A stretch of DNA of 64,000 nt from Bradyrhizobium sp. CCBAU 51627 (GCF_028128765.1 NZ_LBJG01000025.1:1-64000), one strand, 5' to 3'. Counted from the first letter of the stretch, positions 8,859 to 17,225 are shown. The notes: generated by a model not told the origin, from the letters alone. Numbers and translations are program-made.

Positions 8859-10142
8859 ATGATCATTTTCCCACTTGCCACCGCGTCGATATGGTTTGAG
8901 ACCGCCATGGCAGTTCACTCAATCTCCAACACTACACTCCACAATTTGGTCGCAGGTCCCACGATCTTTATCTGCGACGAGTGCGTCGAGCTCTGCAGGG
9001 ACGTTATCCGTGAGGAGCACAAGTCCCCGCTAGTGAAGTCGTGCGACGGTATTCCGACGCCGAAGGAAATCTGCGAGGTGCTGGACGATTACGTCATCGG
9101 GCAGAGCCATGCGAAGAAGGTCCTGTCGGTCGCGGTGCACAACCACTACAAGCGCCTCAACCACCAGACCAAGCACAACGACGTCGAGCTCGCGAAATCG
9201 AACATCCTGCTGATCGGTCCGACCGGCTCGGGCAAGACGCTGCTCGCGCAGACGCTCGCCCGCATCCTGGACGTGCCGTTCACGATGGCGGATGCGACGA
9301 CGCTGACCGAGGCCGGTTATGTCGGCGAGGACGTCGAGAACATCATCCTGAAGCTGCTCCAGGCCGCCGACTACAATGTCGAGCGCGCCCAGCGCGGCAT
9401 CGTCTATATCGACGAAATCGACAAGATCAGTCGCAAGTCCGACAATCCCTCGATCACGCGCGACGTGTCGGGTGAGGGCGTGCAGCAGGCGCTGCTGAAA
9501 ATCATGGAAGGCACGGTGGCTTCGGTCCCGCCGCAGGGCGGCCGTAAGCATCCCCAGCAGGAATTCCTGCAGGTGGATACCACCAACATCCTGTTCATCT
9601 GCGGCGGCGCGTTCGCCGGCCTCGAGAAGATCATCTCGGCGCGCGGTCGGTCGACGTCGATCGGTTTCGCGGCCCAGGTGATGGCGCCGGAAGACCGCCG
9701 TACCGGCGAGATCTTCCGTCACGTCGAGCCTGAGGATCTCCTGAAGTACGGTCTCATCCCCGAGTTCGTGGGACGTCTGCCTGTCGTCGCGACGCTCGAG
9801 GATCTCGACGAGACCTCGCTGAAGAAGATCCTGACCGAGCCGAAGAACGCGCTGGTGAAACAGTACCAGCGGCTGTTCGAGATGGAGAACATCGAGCTGA
9901 CCTTCGCCGACGAGGCGCTTGGCGCGGTCGCCCGCAAAGCGATCGAGCGCAAGACCGGCGCGCGCGGGTTGCGTTCGATCCTCGAGGCGATCCTGCTCGA
10001 GACCATGTTCGACCTGCCGGGCCTGGAAGGTGTGCAAGAGGTCGTGATCTCCCGCGAGGTCGTGGAGGGCACGGCGCGTCCGCTCTACATCTGCGCCGAT
10101 CGCTCGGGGCGCACGGTGGGAAGCCGCGCTATAGCGTACTAG
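8859..10142 (+). CDS. clpX: ClpX-like AAA+ unfoldase paralogue with half a zinc finger
   Basis: 427 residues, close to full-length ClpX. The AAA+ core looks intact: Walker A GPTGSGKT (120-127), pore loop GYVG (153-156), Walker B IVYIDE (181-186), RKH loop (229-231) and the ClpP-docking IGF tripeptide (268-270). The N-terminal zinc-binding domain is abnormal. The second pair CDEC (39-42) remains, but the first CxxC, which should lie 19 residues before the end of AGPT, reads Met-x-x-His. Residues 1-16 before it look non-native. The C-terminus (CADRSGRTVGSRAIAY) also departs from the acidic/Ala-rich tail usual in rhizobial ClpX. No clpP or lon is nearby, as would be expected for the housekeeping copy. 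AGGGG lies 7 bases before ATG 8859; ATG 8907 is an alternative. This is probably an accessory second ClpX with altered adaptor or substrate recognition. Confidence 0.9.
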   Translation: MIIFPLATASIWFETAMAVHSISNTTLHNLVAGPTIFICDECVELCRDVIREEHKSPLVKSCDGIPTPKEICEVLDDYVIGQSHAKKVLSVAVHNHYKRLNHQTKHNDVELAKSNILLIGPTGSGKTLLAQTLARILDVPFTMADATTLTEAGYVGEDVENIILKLLQAADYNVERAQRGIVYIDEIDKISRKSDNPSITRDVSGEGVQQALLKIMEGTVASVPPQGGRKHPQQEFLQVDTTNILFICGGAFAGLEKIISARGRSTSIGFAAQVMAPEDRRTGEIFRHVEPEDLLKYGLIPEFVGRLPVVATLEDLDETSLKKILTEPKNALVKQYQRLFEMENIELTFADEALGAVARKAIERKTGARGLRSILEAILLETMFDLPGLEGVQEVVISREVVEGTARPLYICADRSGRTVGSRAIAY

Positions 10143-10292
10143 CTCGACCCGGGCCGAACGACTGACGCCTACAACATCCGATCCGTTACTTGTTCTTACC
10201 CCCTCGTTTGCTAACTGCACCGGTGCCCAAATCGACGTTAACGAACCTTAATCGCTAAATAGTACGATAATGTGCCATGATAGGAGTGAAAC

Positions 10293-10481
10293 GTGGGTGA
10301 GATCATTCTATTTGCATCAAAGTCAGAGCGAGAGCGAGCTCGCCTTGTTCGAGAAGCTCGAGCAATCTATGACAGCGTCTTCCCGCCGTCTGAATGCGCC
10401 TGCGACCAGCCGGACAATGCATGCGCAAGCCACATGCGCGTGGGCGCAGACATCGATCGCGGCGATGGGGGCGTATCATGA
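10293..10481 (+). CDS. Small conserved hypothetical protein
   Basis: 62 residues starting at GTG 10293, with AGGAG 7 bases upstream. An Arg/Glu-rich helical N-terminal half (FASKSERERARLVREARAI) is followed by a Cys-containing stretch (CACDQPDNAC). I recall similar short proteins in Bradyrhizobium genomes without an assigned function, but this was not searched. Its stop overlaps the start of the next gene by 4 bp (ATGA at 10478-10481), so the two are translationally coupled. No signal peptide or membrane segment is visible, so it is probably cytoplasmic. Confidence 0.65.
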   Translation: MGEIILFASKSERERARLVREARAIYDSVFPPSECACDQPDNACASHMRVGADIDRGDGGVS

Positions 10482-10687
10482 TCGCGATCATCGCCGTACT
10501 CTGCAGCCTTTCTTCTCCAGCAAATTGCCACGAGCAGACCGTCACCACCTCGAACTTCGCTGACATCTCGATGCAGTCCTGCCTGATGGGGGCACCGCAG
10601 CTTGCCGACTGGATGAATCAGCATCCGACCGAGCGCCTCGCGGCATGGCGCTGCGTGCTCGGCAAAAAGGATGGCAGGGGCGCTTAG
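10478..10687 (+). CDS. Small secreted protein coupled to the preceding gene
   Basis: 69 residues from ATG 10478. The frame is open further upstream (to 10394), but that part is arginine-rich and overlaps the neighbour, whereas 10478 gives a proper signal peptide (IAIIAVLCSLSSPANC) and an ATGA coupling. The Cys at the end of the signal could be a lipobox-like or simply a mature cysteine. Two further cysteines (SMQSCLMG, AWRCVLG) lie in the mature part. The family is not recognised, although the pattern resembles short Bradyrhizobium hypotheticals I have seen. It is likely periplasmic. Its joint operon with the 62-residue protein suggests a shared role that cannot be named. Confidence 0.6.
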   Translation: MIAIIAVLCSLSSPANCHEQTVTTSNFADISMQSCLMGAPQLADWMNQHPTERLAAWRCVLGKKDGRGA

Positions 10688-10900
10688 GGTCCCCGGGCCG
10701 ATTTTGCTCCTCAGATAGGTTCCGCGACTCCGCGCTCGATCAGCGAGGACTCAATTTGCTTGGGTCCAGGCGGGCATGAGGAAATCCGCCAGGACTGGGA
10801 TGAGATAAGTGCGGCCGAGCTCGACCAAGGCGGTCATGATCAGTTTTCTGATCGGAGTGAAGTATTCGCCGTAGGCGGCAGCTAACCGGTCACGTCAGCG

Positions 10901-11044
10901 ACAGACCACCTGCGCGCCGGCCGTGGCTCTTTGGCCATCTCCAGTGACGATGTTGATGCACACGACGCCGCGACGATGTCATGCCCCCTGGAGTAGAACG
11001 ATCTTCGAGCTAATGATGCCTGTGCCGCCGATCACTATCTCCAC
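10901..11044 (-). pseudogene. Remnant of an NmrA-like NAD(P)-binding protein
   Basis: From GTG 11044 the minus strand reads EIVIGGTGIISSKIVLLQG, the Rossmann dinucleotide-binding start (GGTGxxG/S) of the NmrA/SDR family, and then hits an in-frame stop. After a one-base shift it continues GHDIVAAS, after another VCINIVTGDG, then AGAQVV. All match the expected order in the family (GHEVVAAS, GVNxxTGEG, AGAQVV). At least two indels and loss of the rest of the domain mark it as dead. The remaining bases down to 10688 carry no recognised gene. Confidence 0.65.
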
Positions 11045-11466
11045 AGGTTACTTTCCCTCGACGGTCGCGGGACGTTCACATTGTTTCGATACGCCACCGA
11101 GGAGCTGCCGGCTCTTCCTGGCACGTCCAGTAGAAAGTAAAGAAAACAAACTTCGTAAACGCGCCCATGGAAGCTCCCACCGTCGCGGTTGAGGCGTCGC
11201 GAGTAAATTCGATGGCATGGACCGCTTCCGCCCTACGACGAAAGACCCTCGCTCCTCTTAAGTCCTAAGGGGGTTATTTGATGAGCGCGGTAAGCGCCTT
11301 GTCATTGGTGTCGAGGCAGTAGGCAGCGAGCAGCCTCGCGCCTGAACTCACATCAGCGCGGGGCGGCCATCGATAAGGCTGCGCTACGCGGCGGTCGAGA
11401 TAATGGCTCGGATCTTCGCGGACTTTCTACCTCTGGGTATCGGCCGGCCTTTTTCGGAGCCGGCAC
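11045..11466. other. About 420 bp without a recognised gene
   Basis: No frame on either strand has a start with ribosome binding site and a recognisable domain. A minus-strand frame ending near 11280 reads LLAAYCLDTNDKALTALIK before a stop, which could be the C-terminus of a decayed protein, but I cannot name it. The region lies between the NmrA-like remnant and the PNPOx-like gene. Confidence 0.4.
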
Positions 11467-11937
11467 TTATGCCCCGATGGGCTTCACACCGTACTTTTGA
11501 TAGTAGGTACTCCTGATTTCGTCCTGACTTCGAGGAGGGCAGGCGAAGACATGGGCTGGAGATAGCAACGGGCTGATTGAAGTGGTTTCGATTTTGACAA
11601 CGTGATCGACAGGATACTCTAGGCCATTCGTCGCCCGAACCCAGTCGGCGATCATTAAGGACTCGCCATCTTCTGGCGGCAGTATCAACGCACGGCCCTT
11701 GAATCGGTAGCCGCGCCTCTGGAAGATGTCGACTACGTTAATTTCGACAGCGGGATTGCGCTTCAAGTTCAATATCGTCCGAGGCGAGGCGATGTCGGCG
11801 AAGTATAGAACGCCGTTTCTCACCGTCAAAGACGCCTTCGGGGAAAGATTTGGCGTTCCATCCTCGTTGACTGTCGCCACAAACGACAATATCGCTTGTT
11901 TGATGATTGCCTCCATGTCGGCAGTGATTTCAATCAT
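11467..11937 (-). CDS. Pyridoxamine 5'-phosphate oxidase-like FMN-binding protein
   Basis: 156 residues with the split-barrel flavin-binding pattern: the N-terminal helix, then SFVATVNEDGTPNLSPKASL, then VLYFADIASPRTILNLKRNPAVEI. Proteins of this family bind FMN or F420/haem and act as small oxidoreductases; the substrate is unknown. The frame is open to 12033, but AGGAG lies 8-9 bases before ATG 11937 and the homologous part starts there. It follows the GST gene on the same strand after a 32-bp gap, so the pair is probably an operon with an oxidative or detoxification role. A clearly related C-terminal fragment lies at 16971-17162, about 5 kb away. Confidence 0.85.
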   Translation of the reverse strand: MIEITADMEAIIKQAILSFVATVNEDGTPNLSPKASLTVRNGVLYFADIASPRTILNLKRNPAVEINVVDIFQRRGYRFKGRALILPPEDGESLMIADWVRATNGLEYPVDHVVKIETTSISPLLSPAHVFACPPRSQDEIRSTYYQKYGVKPIGA

Positions 11938-11969
11938 AGATACCATCTCCTTGCTCTTCGCGAGCGCTT

Positions 11970-12665
11970 CTAGCCAGCTGTCACTTGCAGCCCGCGTTGC
12001 ACCGCCGGCCGCGCGAGGCCACGGGTAAGCCACGCCTGCACATGAAGAAAGCGGTCGAAGCCGACGAGATCGCGTGCTTCGTAGAAGCCGATCAAATTGC
12101 GCACCCAGCCGAGCAGCGAAATGTCGGCGATGCTGTAGTCGGCCCCCATCACCCAGTCCCGGTCCGCGAGCCGTTGGTCCAGGACACCGAGCAGCCGCGC
12201 TGATTCGTTCGCGTAGCGGTCGCGCGGGCGCTTGTCTTCATAGGCCTTACCGGCGAACTTGTTGAAGAACCCGACCTGGCCGAACATCGGCCCCACTCCG
12301 CCCATCTGCCACATCACCCACTGGATCGTTTCATAGCGGGTGTTTGGATCGGCCGAGATGAATTGTCCGGTCTTGTCAGCAAGGTAGAGGAGAATCGCGC
12401 CCGATTCGAACAGCGCGAGCGGTGTTCCGCTAGGCCCATCAGGGTCGTAGATTGCGGGAATCTTTCCGTTGGGGTTGAGCGCGAGAAACGCCGGGTCGTT
12501 GGTTTCGTTCGCCATGATGTCGATCCGGTGCGGCTCGTAAGGAAGGCTCGTTTCCTCAAGCATGATGCCGACTTTCACTCCGTTGGGCGTGGAAGTGGAA
12601 AAGAGTTGCAGCCGATCGGGATACTGCGCCGGCCAGCGCGCAAAAATTGGATGATCGACGGTCAC
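11970..12665 (-). CDS. Glutathione S-transferase, YghU/YfcG-like (nu class)
   Basis: 231 residues. The thioredoxin-fold N-terminal domain (about 1-95) has the STPNG segment typical of the nu-class GSTs YfcG and YghU, where the Thr-x-Pro-Asn motif replaces the catalytic Tyr/Ser/Cys. It also has NPNGKIPAI and the glutathione gamma-Glu contact LFESGAILLYLA. The helical C-terminal domain follows (WVMWQMGGVGPMFGQ, the N-capping ADYSIADI). Such enzymes act as disulfide-bond oxidoreductases or peroxidases with glutathione. The frame extends to 12755, but GTG 12665 has a strong AGGAGG 5-7 bases upstream. It is first in an operon with the PNPOx-like gene. Confidence 0.9.
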   Translation of the reverse strand: MTVDHPIFARWPAQYPDRLQLFSTSTPNGVKVGIMLEETSLPYEPHRIDIMANETNDPAFLALNPNGKIPAIYDPDGPSGTPLALFESGAILLYLADKTGQFISADPNTRYETIQWVMWQMGGVGPMFGQVGFFNKFAGKAYEDKRPRDRYANESARLLGVLDQRLADRDWVMGADYSIADISLLGWVRNLIGFYEARDLVGFDRFLHVQAWLTRGLARPAVQRGLQVTAG

Positions 12666-12929
12666 TTTCTTCCTCCTAGGTAAGCGGGCCGCGCCGGGTC
12701 GGGGCAAAGGCGAATTCTCCGCCAGGATGCGAGCCGAGCTTGCCCGCTGGTGCATCCAGAAAAGCAGGCAACGATACGGCCGCGCTATGGCATGGGTATC
12801 CGGGCACGACCTTGGAAATCAGCTGAGAGACGACGGGATGGATGGGCACTGCCTGCCCCACGCACAGGCCCGCGGGGAAGGGCTGACAATCCATGGGGGA
12901 GGGGAGAACCGCTCGCCTTCGCTGCTTCC

Positions 12930-13847
12930 TCACGGACGAACTCGGATGATCGTTTTCCCGCTGATCCGTCGCGTCGGATTGAAAGCGGCGACAGCCTCAT
13001 CAAGGGGCGCGATGTTTCCGATGTTTGTACGCAGTCGTCCGTCCCGTACCCGCTGGACGATCTCACCCAGTTGCGCGCGATCGGACACCAGAACAAAGTC
13101 GATCGCCAAGCCGTCGGCGGGCCGCGCTTCGGCCGGCCCGGCGATGGTTACCAACGTTCCTCCGGTTCGAACCAGGCCGGCGGACCGCTTACCGATCTCG
13201 CCCCCGATGACGTCGAAAACCAGATGGACACCGCCGGCGCCTTCGAGATCGTCGTTCTCGAGGTCGACGAACTCCTGCGCGCCGAAGTCGATCGCTTTCT
13301 GACGGTCGGCGGCACGTCCCGTGCCGATGACGTAGGCACCGGCCTCTCGTGCGAGCTGTGTCACCATCGAGCCGACCGCGCCGGCCGCGCCGTGCACGAG
13401 AACGCTCTGCCCCGCCTGAAGGCGACCGTGCACGAACAGTCCCTGCCAAGCAGTCAGGCCCGGCATCGCCACGGCCGCCCCCACCGAGAACTCGACGTCT
13501 CCTGGCAGCGGTGCGAGATTGCGTGCCTCCACTGCCACATACTCGGCCAGAGTGCCGCCGCGATACGAGTCCGAGAGACCGAACACCCGTTGTCCTACCG
13601 ACAGTCCGGTCGTGCCATAGCCGAGAGCGGTGACAATACCTGCCAGCTCCTGGCCGGGAATCGTTGGCGACCGGTCACGGTCGAGACGATCGGTCCAGGT
13701 CGAAGGCCACGTCAGCTCGCCCGAGGTGAAACCAGACGCATGAACCTGAACGACGACGTCATTTATCGCTGCCTGCGGCTCGGGTCGCTCCACCAGCTTC
13801 ATCCCCGCCGTTCCCGCAGCCTGGTCCGTCACAATGATCGCTTTCAT
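12930..13847 (-). CDS. NADP-dependent quinone oxidoreductase (zinc-less MDR family)
   Basis: 305 residues of the medium-chain dehydrogenase/reductase superfamily, quinone-reductase type. A GroES-like N-terminal domain (VVVQVHASGFTSGELT, IPGQELAGIV) is followed by a Rossmann domain with the NADPH loop GAAGAVGSMVTQLAREAGA. The structural and catalytic zinc cysteines of alcohol dehydrogenases are missing, as in quinone reductases. It likely reduces quinones or enones with NADPH. The long open frame upstream of ATG 13847 is out-of-family sequence antisense to nothing useful, and GGAG lies 9 bases before this ATG. It is followed on the same strand by the GST/PNPOx pair and preceded by an MFS pump, a detoxification-like neighbourhood. 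Confidence 0.88.
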   Translation of the reverse strand: MKAIIVTDQAAGTAGMKLVERPEPQAAINDVVVQVHASGFTSGELTWPSTWTDRLDRDRSPTIPGQELAGIVTALGYGTTGLSVGQRVFGLSDSYRGGTLAEYVAVEARNLAPLPGDVEFSVGAAVAMPGLTAWQGLFVHGRLQAGQSVLVHGAAGAVGSMVTQLAREAGAYVIGTGRAADRQKAIDFGAQEFVDLENDDLEGAGGVHLVFDVIGGEIGKRSAGLVRTGGTLVTIAGPAEARPADGLAIDFVLVSDRAQLGEIVQRVRDGRLRTNIGNIAPLDEAVAAFNPTRRISGKTIIRVRP

Positions 13848-13947
13848 GGGAATGATCTCCTCTGTCATTTGTCTCATTGCTGGGTATGCTGCGGCGATAA
13901 TCTGCGCTTCAACCCGGATAAAGCGGCGCCCAGAATAGCGACGATTC

Positions 13948-15225
13948 TCATGACACTGTTCCCTGTACTGGTGAACCGCTAGCGGTCGAGCCGTCGGACG
14001 TGCTCTTCCCGGTCCTGTCGATGTGCGGATTGCGCGCACCGAGAAGGGTGAATAGGGTGGCGACGACGGCAAGTCCGCCGTATCCGAGCGTGATCTGCGG
14101 AAGCGAGAACAGACTGGAAAGTTGCCCGGAGATGAGGCTCGGGAAGGCGGCGCCGCTGTAGCAGAGAAGGTAGATCGCGCTGAAGATTGGTGCCCGTTCG
14201 GCGAGCGTGCTCCCGTGCAGCAAGCCGCGTGTGGCGGCGCTGATGGCGATGCCCTGGCCGGCACCGGCAACCATGGTCGCGGTGATGAACAACGCCAGTG
14301 CGCCGGCTAAGATTGCAGTGCTGATGCCGATCATTCCGGCCACGAAGGTGATCATACCGACGCGTTGGGCTACCGCGGATGTGAACCAGCCACCAATGGG
14401 AGCGCCGAGAACGCTGGGGGTCATATAGGCAGCGAACACTAGCCCGAGGATCAACGGGCTGCGGGTGTGGAGTTCATCTTGTACAAGCGCAGGCATGAAC
14501 GCTTGGTAGAAGCCCGCGCTGGCCCAAGTGGCCAGAAACACCGCCGCCGCGACAGGGAGAAGATGCCTGACCCGTGCCGGTACGCTGACCTGGGGTAACA
14601 GCGATCGCCAAGCGCCCGGAGACGGAGTTGCTGTTTCCGGACTGATTGCGACGAGTGCAACAGACAGTAATAGGAAGCAAACGCAGACGAGATAGATGAG
14701 TTCGCGCGGCCAGGGGCCGAACTCAACAAGCGCGCCGGATGCTATGGCGCCGATAGCGACGCCGAGCATCGGTCCTTGACTAGTGACAACGGACGCCAAC
14801 CATTCCGGTCTGCTGGGTGCCGCATCGACGATGTAGGAGGTCAGACTGCTGCCAGCCAACCCAGTGCCGAGGCCGACGAGGAGCCGACCGGCCAGCAGAG
14901 TGTCGATGTCGTGCACATTCAGCAACAGCAGACACCCCAGCAGGAGAAGACCGAGGCTAGTGATCGCAGTGACCCGGCGGCCCAGATGATTAGACAGCCG
15001 TCCCAGTACCAACAGTGCGGATATGGTGCCGACGGCGTACGCGACGACGGCCATCGAAATACCGGCGTTAGTGAACCCGTCTTCTGTCCGGTAGGTGTTG
15101 TAAAGGGGGATCGGAGCGGCCGCAGCGGCGAATGAGACCACCAAGGAAACTACCGCTGATAAAAATGCCAGCGGGAGCATTCCGCTCCTGTAAGACTGGC
15201 TGATCACTGGTGGCAAATTTTGCAT
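13948..15225 (-). CDS. MFS efflux transporter
   Basis: About 425 residues with roughly 12 hydrophobic segments, starting around LPLAFLSAVVSLVVSFAAA. The cytoplasmic loop 2-3 shows LVLGRLSNHLGRRVTAI, close to the MFS signature GxLaDrxGRr, and motif C-like glycine-rich sequences lie in TM5 (GPMLGVAIGAIASG). It is an inner-membrane proton-coupled exporter of small molecules; substrate unknown. The start is uncertain: ATG 15225 keeps the whole N-terminus, while ATG 15180 has AGGAG 4-5 bases upstream. The terminal Ser/Thr-rich tail is not conserved. It lies between a broken NTF2-like gene and a quinone reductase, in a detoxification-type cluster. Confidence 0.85.
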   Translation of the reverse strand: MQNLPPVISQSYRSGMLPLAFLSAVVSLVVSFAAAAAPIPLYNTYRTEDGFTNAGISMAVVAYAVGTISALLVLGRLSNHLGRRVTAITSLGLLLLGCLLLLNVHDIDTLLAGRLLVGLGTGLAGSSLTSYIVDAAPSRPEWLASVVTSQGPMLGVAIGAIASGALVEFGPWPRELIYLVCVCFLLLSVALVAISPETATPSPGAWRSLLPQVSVPARVRHLLPVAAAVFLATWASAGFYQAFMPALVQDELHTRSPLILGLVFAAYMTPSVLGAPIGGWFTSAVAQRVGMITFVAGMIGISTAILAGALALFITATMVAGAGQGIAISAATRGLLHGSTLAERAPIFSAIYLLCYSGAAFPSLISGQLSSLFSLPQITLGYGGLAVVATLFTLLGARNPHIDRTGKSTSDGSTASGSPVQGTVS

Positions 15226-15296
15226 CGAGTAGCGAATCGATCGTCTTCCAAAGAAATCGGGCGCGCAGGTCCGAGTTCTCCGGTTGGTTTGCTTCA

Positions 15297-15726
15297 CTAG
15301 GTGGCGGTGATATTGGTGCCAAGCTGACGAGTGGCCCCATCGCTGAGAGCTGCCACATCCGTCCTTTGGATATTGTCGATCAGGTACTGCCATCGTCGAT
15401 CCGCGCGGCGTACGACGCCGCTCGCTGAGCCTTCAACGTATTTGCGACTTAGACCGTTGCCATCAATTGACTGATCCAGCCCGATCAGCGCGAAATCGTC
15501 GGCAACGTACACTTGACGCGCGCTAGCCTTGAGCGGCAAACCGTACTTGAGATCGCACTCGAGTCGAGCGGCGATTTCGGTGGTAGTAGTTCGTCCGTCA
15601 CTCGTAATGAAGACGGGCTTTGGGTCATACATTGGCATCATCGCGCCGACCTTCGGAGTGAAAACGCTCGAGCAGCGACGTCAGATTGTTTTCGCGTTTG
15701 GAAGCGAGCGGATTGGGTCCGGACAT
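15297..15726 (-). pseudogene. Frameshifted NTF2/SnoaL-like (DUF4440-type) gene
   Basis: Two minus-strand frames together make one NTF2-like fold protein. The first, from ATG 15726, gives a helical N-terminus (NLTSLLERFHSEG) and stops near 15629. The second, one base out of phase, takes over with MYDPKPVFITSDGRTTTT and continues VYVADDFALIGLDQS and RRWQYLIDN. That is the beta-sheet half of the SgcJ/YybH-like family (VFITSDGR, DGRWRYLIDN). The frames meet around 15630-15660. Either a single indel killed the gene or translation restarts inside it. The family is usually ligand-binding or isomerase-like. Confidence 0.6.
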
Positions 15727-15956
15727 CAGGGGTTTCCTGCTCGTGTTGGCTAAAACGGTTGTCCTGGTCGTTATTCGACTGAGTGGCTGTCAAGGTCGCA
15801 GCGCGGCTCGAAAGTTTCCAATAGCCAGTACTTATGGTTTCCATAGCGGCGGGAATTGTGCGGCGACAGTCCTCAATCCCGTTCTTAGATCAAGGCAAGT
15901 TGCTTAGCCGCGGCTGTGTCATCTACGTTAACCGAAAGCGTTGATCTTCGGCCGGC

Positions 15957-16200
15957 GTGGAGCGGTGCTTCTGTGTCCTCCGTCCGATCTGCAGCTACCG
16001 GTCGCCGCCGATTGACCAAGCAGAATTTTTGCTGACCGGCTGACGCCGCGCTGCGCAATGCCAAGCAGATCTATGGGCACCCCGGTTGCACCGAATGCGG
16101 CCGCTGCGCGCACACCGTAAGGACGATTATCGACGAGGCGTACAGGGAGCGTTCACTAGCCTGTCAGACTTGCCCGCATGGTGGGACCAAGGATGAATGA
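15957..16200 (+). pseudogene. bfd: Frameshifted bacterioferritin-associated ferredoxin
   Basis: Frame one starts at GTG 15957 and reads ERCFCVLRP, giving the first C-x-C of a Bfd-type [2Fe-2S] protein, and stays open to 16041. Frame two, open from 16036 to 16200, reads NAKQIYGHPGCTECGRCAHT then VRTIIDEA, which matches the second C-x2-C and the helix after it. The two halves meet within 16036-16041, so one indel separates them. A Cys-containing tail (ACQTCPHGG) ends the gene. Bfd reduces bacterioferritin to release iron, and bfr follows at 16356, which supports the identity. With the frameshift the product should be non-functional unless it is a sequence error. Confidence 0.65.
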
Positions 16201-16297
16201 GTCCAAACTCGCGTCGAAAATAGCCTAGGTTCCCTTAATTTACCGGACAGCGCCTCTCGGTTTCACGACCAGAGAATGCCTGTCTGCTTGTTCTTCG

Positions 16298-16313
16298 TCA
16301 GAATCGTTCTAAA
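16298..16313. promoter_or_regulatory. ICE-like box (Irr-type operator) upstream of bfr
   Basis: TCAGAATCGTTCTAAA contains the dyad AGAA-N3-TTCT and fits the rhizobial iron-control element TTTAGAA-N3-TTCTAAA, fully on the right half and partly on the left. It ends 42 bases before the bfr start. In Bradyrhizobium and relatives, Irr binds such sites when iron is low. Placement in the bfr promoter fits repression of iron storage under iron limitation. Confidence 0.7.
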
Positions 16314-16355
16314 CTTGCGAGGGTCAAGAACGAGCCTGAAGTCTTGGAGTTCACC

Positions 16356-16844
16356 ATGCAGGGCGACCCGAAAGTCATCGAGTATCTCAACAAGGCACTG
16401 CGTCACGAGCTCACGGCAATTAATCAGTACTGGCTGCACTACCGCTTCCTGAATAATTGGGGTCTCCTAGAGATGGCTAAGGTCTGGCGCAAGGAGTCCA
16501 TCGAGGAGATGGAGCACGCTGACAAGCTCACCGACCGCATCATCTTCTTCGATGGTTTCCCAAACATGCAGGTGCTCGATCCCCTGCGTATCGGCCAGAA
16601 CGTCAAGGAGATTATCGAGTGCGATCTCGCCGCGGAGATGAGCGCGCGTGCCCTATATGAGGAAGCGGCGACCTATTGCCACAGCGTAAAGGACTACGTT
16701 ACGCGCGACCTCTTCGAGAAGCTGATGAGCGATGAGGAACATCACATCGACTTCCTCGAAACCCAGCTCGATCTAATCGGCCGCATCGGCCTCGAGTTCT
16801 ACACCCAGAAGCATGTCGGCGGGCTCCAGACCGAAGAGCACTGA
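16356..16844 (+). CDS. bfr: Bacterioferritin
   Basis: 162 residues, the usual length for the 24-mer, haem-containing iron-storage ferritin. The ferroxidase ligands are all present: Glu18 (RHELTAINQ), Glu and His in EEMEHADK, the Glu of CDLAAEM, and Glu/His in SDEEHHIDFLETQ. The Met of EEMEHA matches the haem axial ligand Met52. It oxidises Fe(II) and stores Fe(III) in the cytoplasm. The frame opens four codons earlier at TTG 16344, but GGAG lies 7 bases before ATG 16356. The preceding bfd is broken, so mobilisation of stored iron may rely on another Bfd copy. An ICE-like box lies just upstream. Confidence 0.97.
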   Translation: MQGDPKVIEYLNKALRHELTAINQYWLHYRFLNNWGLLEMAKVWRKESIEEMEHADKLTDRIIFFDGFPNMQVLDPLRIGQNVKEIIECDLAAEMSARALYEEAATYCHSVKDYVTRDLFEKLMSDEEHHIDFLETQLDLIGRIGLEFYTQKHVGGLQTEEH

Positions 16845-16970
16845 ATTGTTGCGCCGTCCACGGCAATCGATCGCAGGCAACCGTGCGCTTTGCGACCACG
16901 ACGTTCCAGCGCCGCGGATGCCGGTGCATGGAGGGCCGTAGTTTCGCCACTGGCAAATGACGGGTTTTCA

Positions 16971-17162
16971 ATGATTCTGATTGCCGACCGGGTCCGTACG
17001 ACGAATGGCCCGAGGTATTCTGTCCATCTTCTCGTCAGAATTGAAACCACTTCAATTTCACGGCTTCTTTTTCCCGCTCATGTCTTTGGTGATCCGCCTT
17101 GGGAGCCAGGAAGAGATCAGGAACACATACGTGGGAAATACGAGCTGACCTCCGGGCCGTAG
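16971..17162 (+). pseudogene. C-terminal fragment of a PNPOx-like gene
   Basis: The translation shares IADxVRxTNG, then VxIETTSIS-x-LL-x-PAHVF and PP with the C-terminal third of the intact PNPOx-like protein at 11467-11937. The split barrel and FMN site are missing. It has no good start signal and is followed by unrelated sequence. It is therefore a remnant of a paralogue, on the opposite strand to the intact copy. Confidence 0.7.
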
Positions 17163-17225
17163 TAATAAGAGGCGCGCTCGGCGCAATACGATATGCTGCG
17201 TGGCAATTCAGGTTCTCGAGGTTTT

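Noticed and set aside
9030..10220. 396-codon open frame antisense to clpX
   Set aside because: Exactly opposite a well-conserved gene; its Asp/Arg/Leu-rich sequence is the usual mirror of GC-rich codons.
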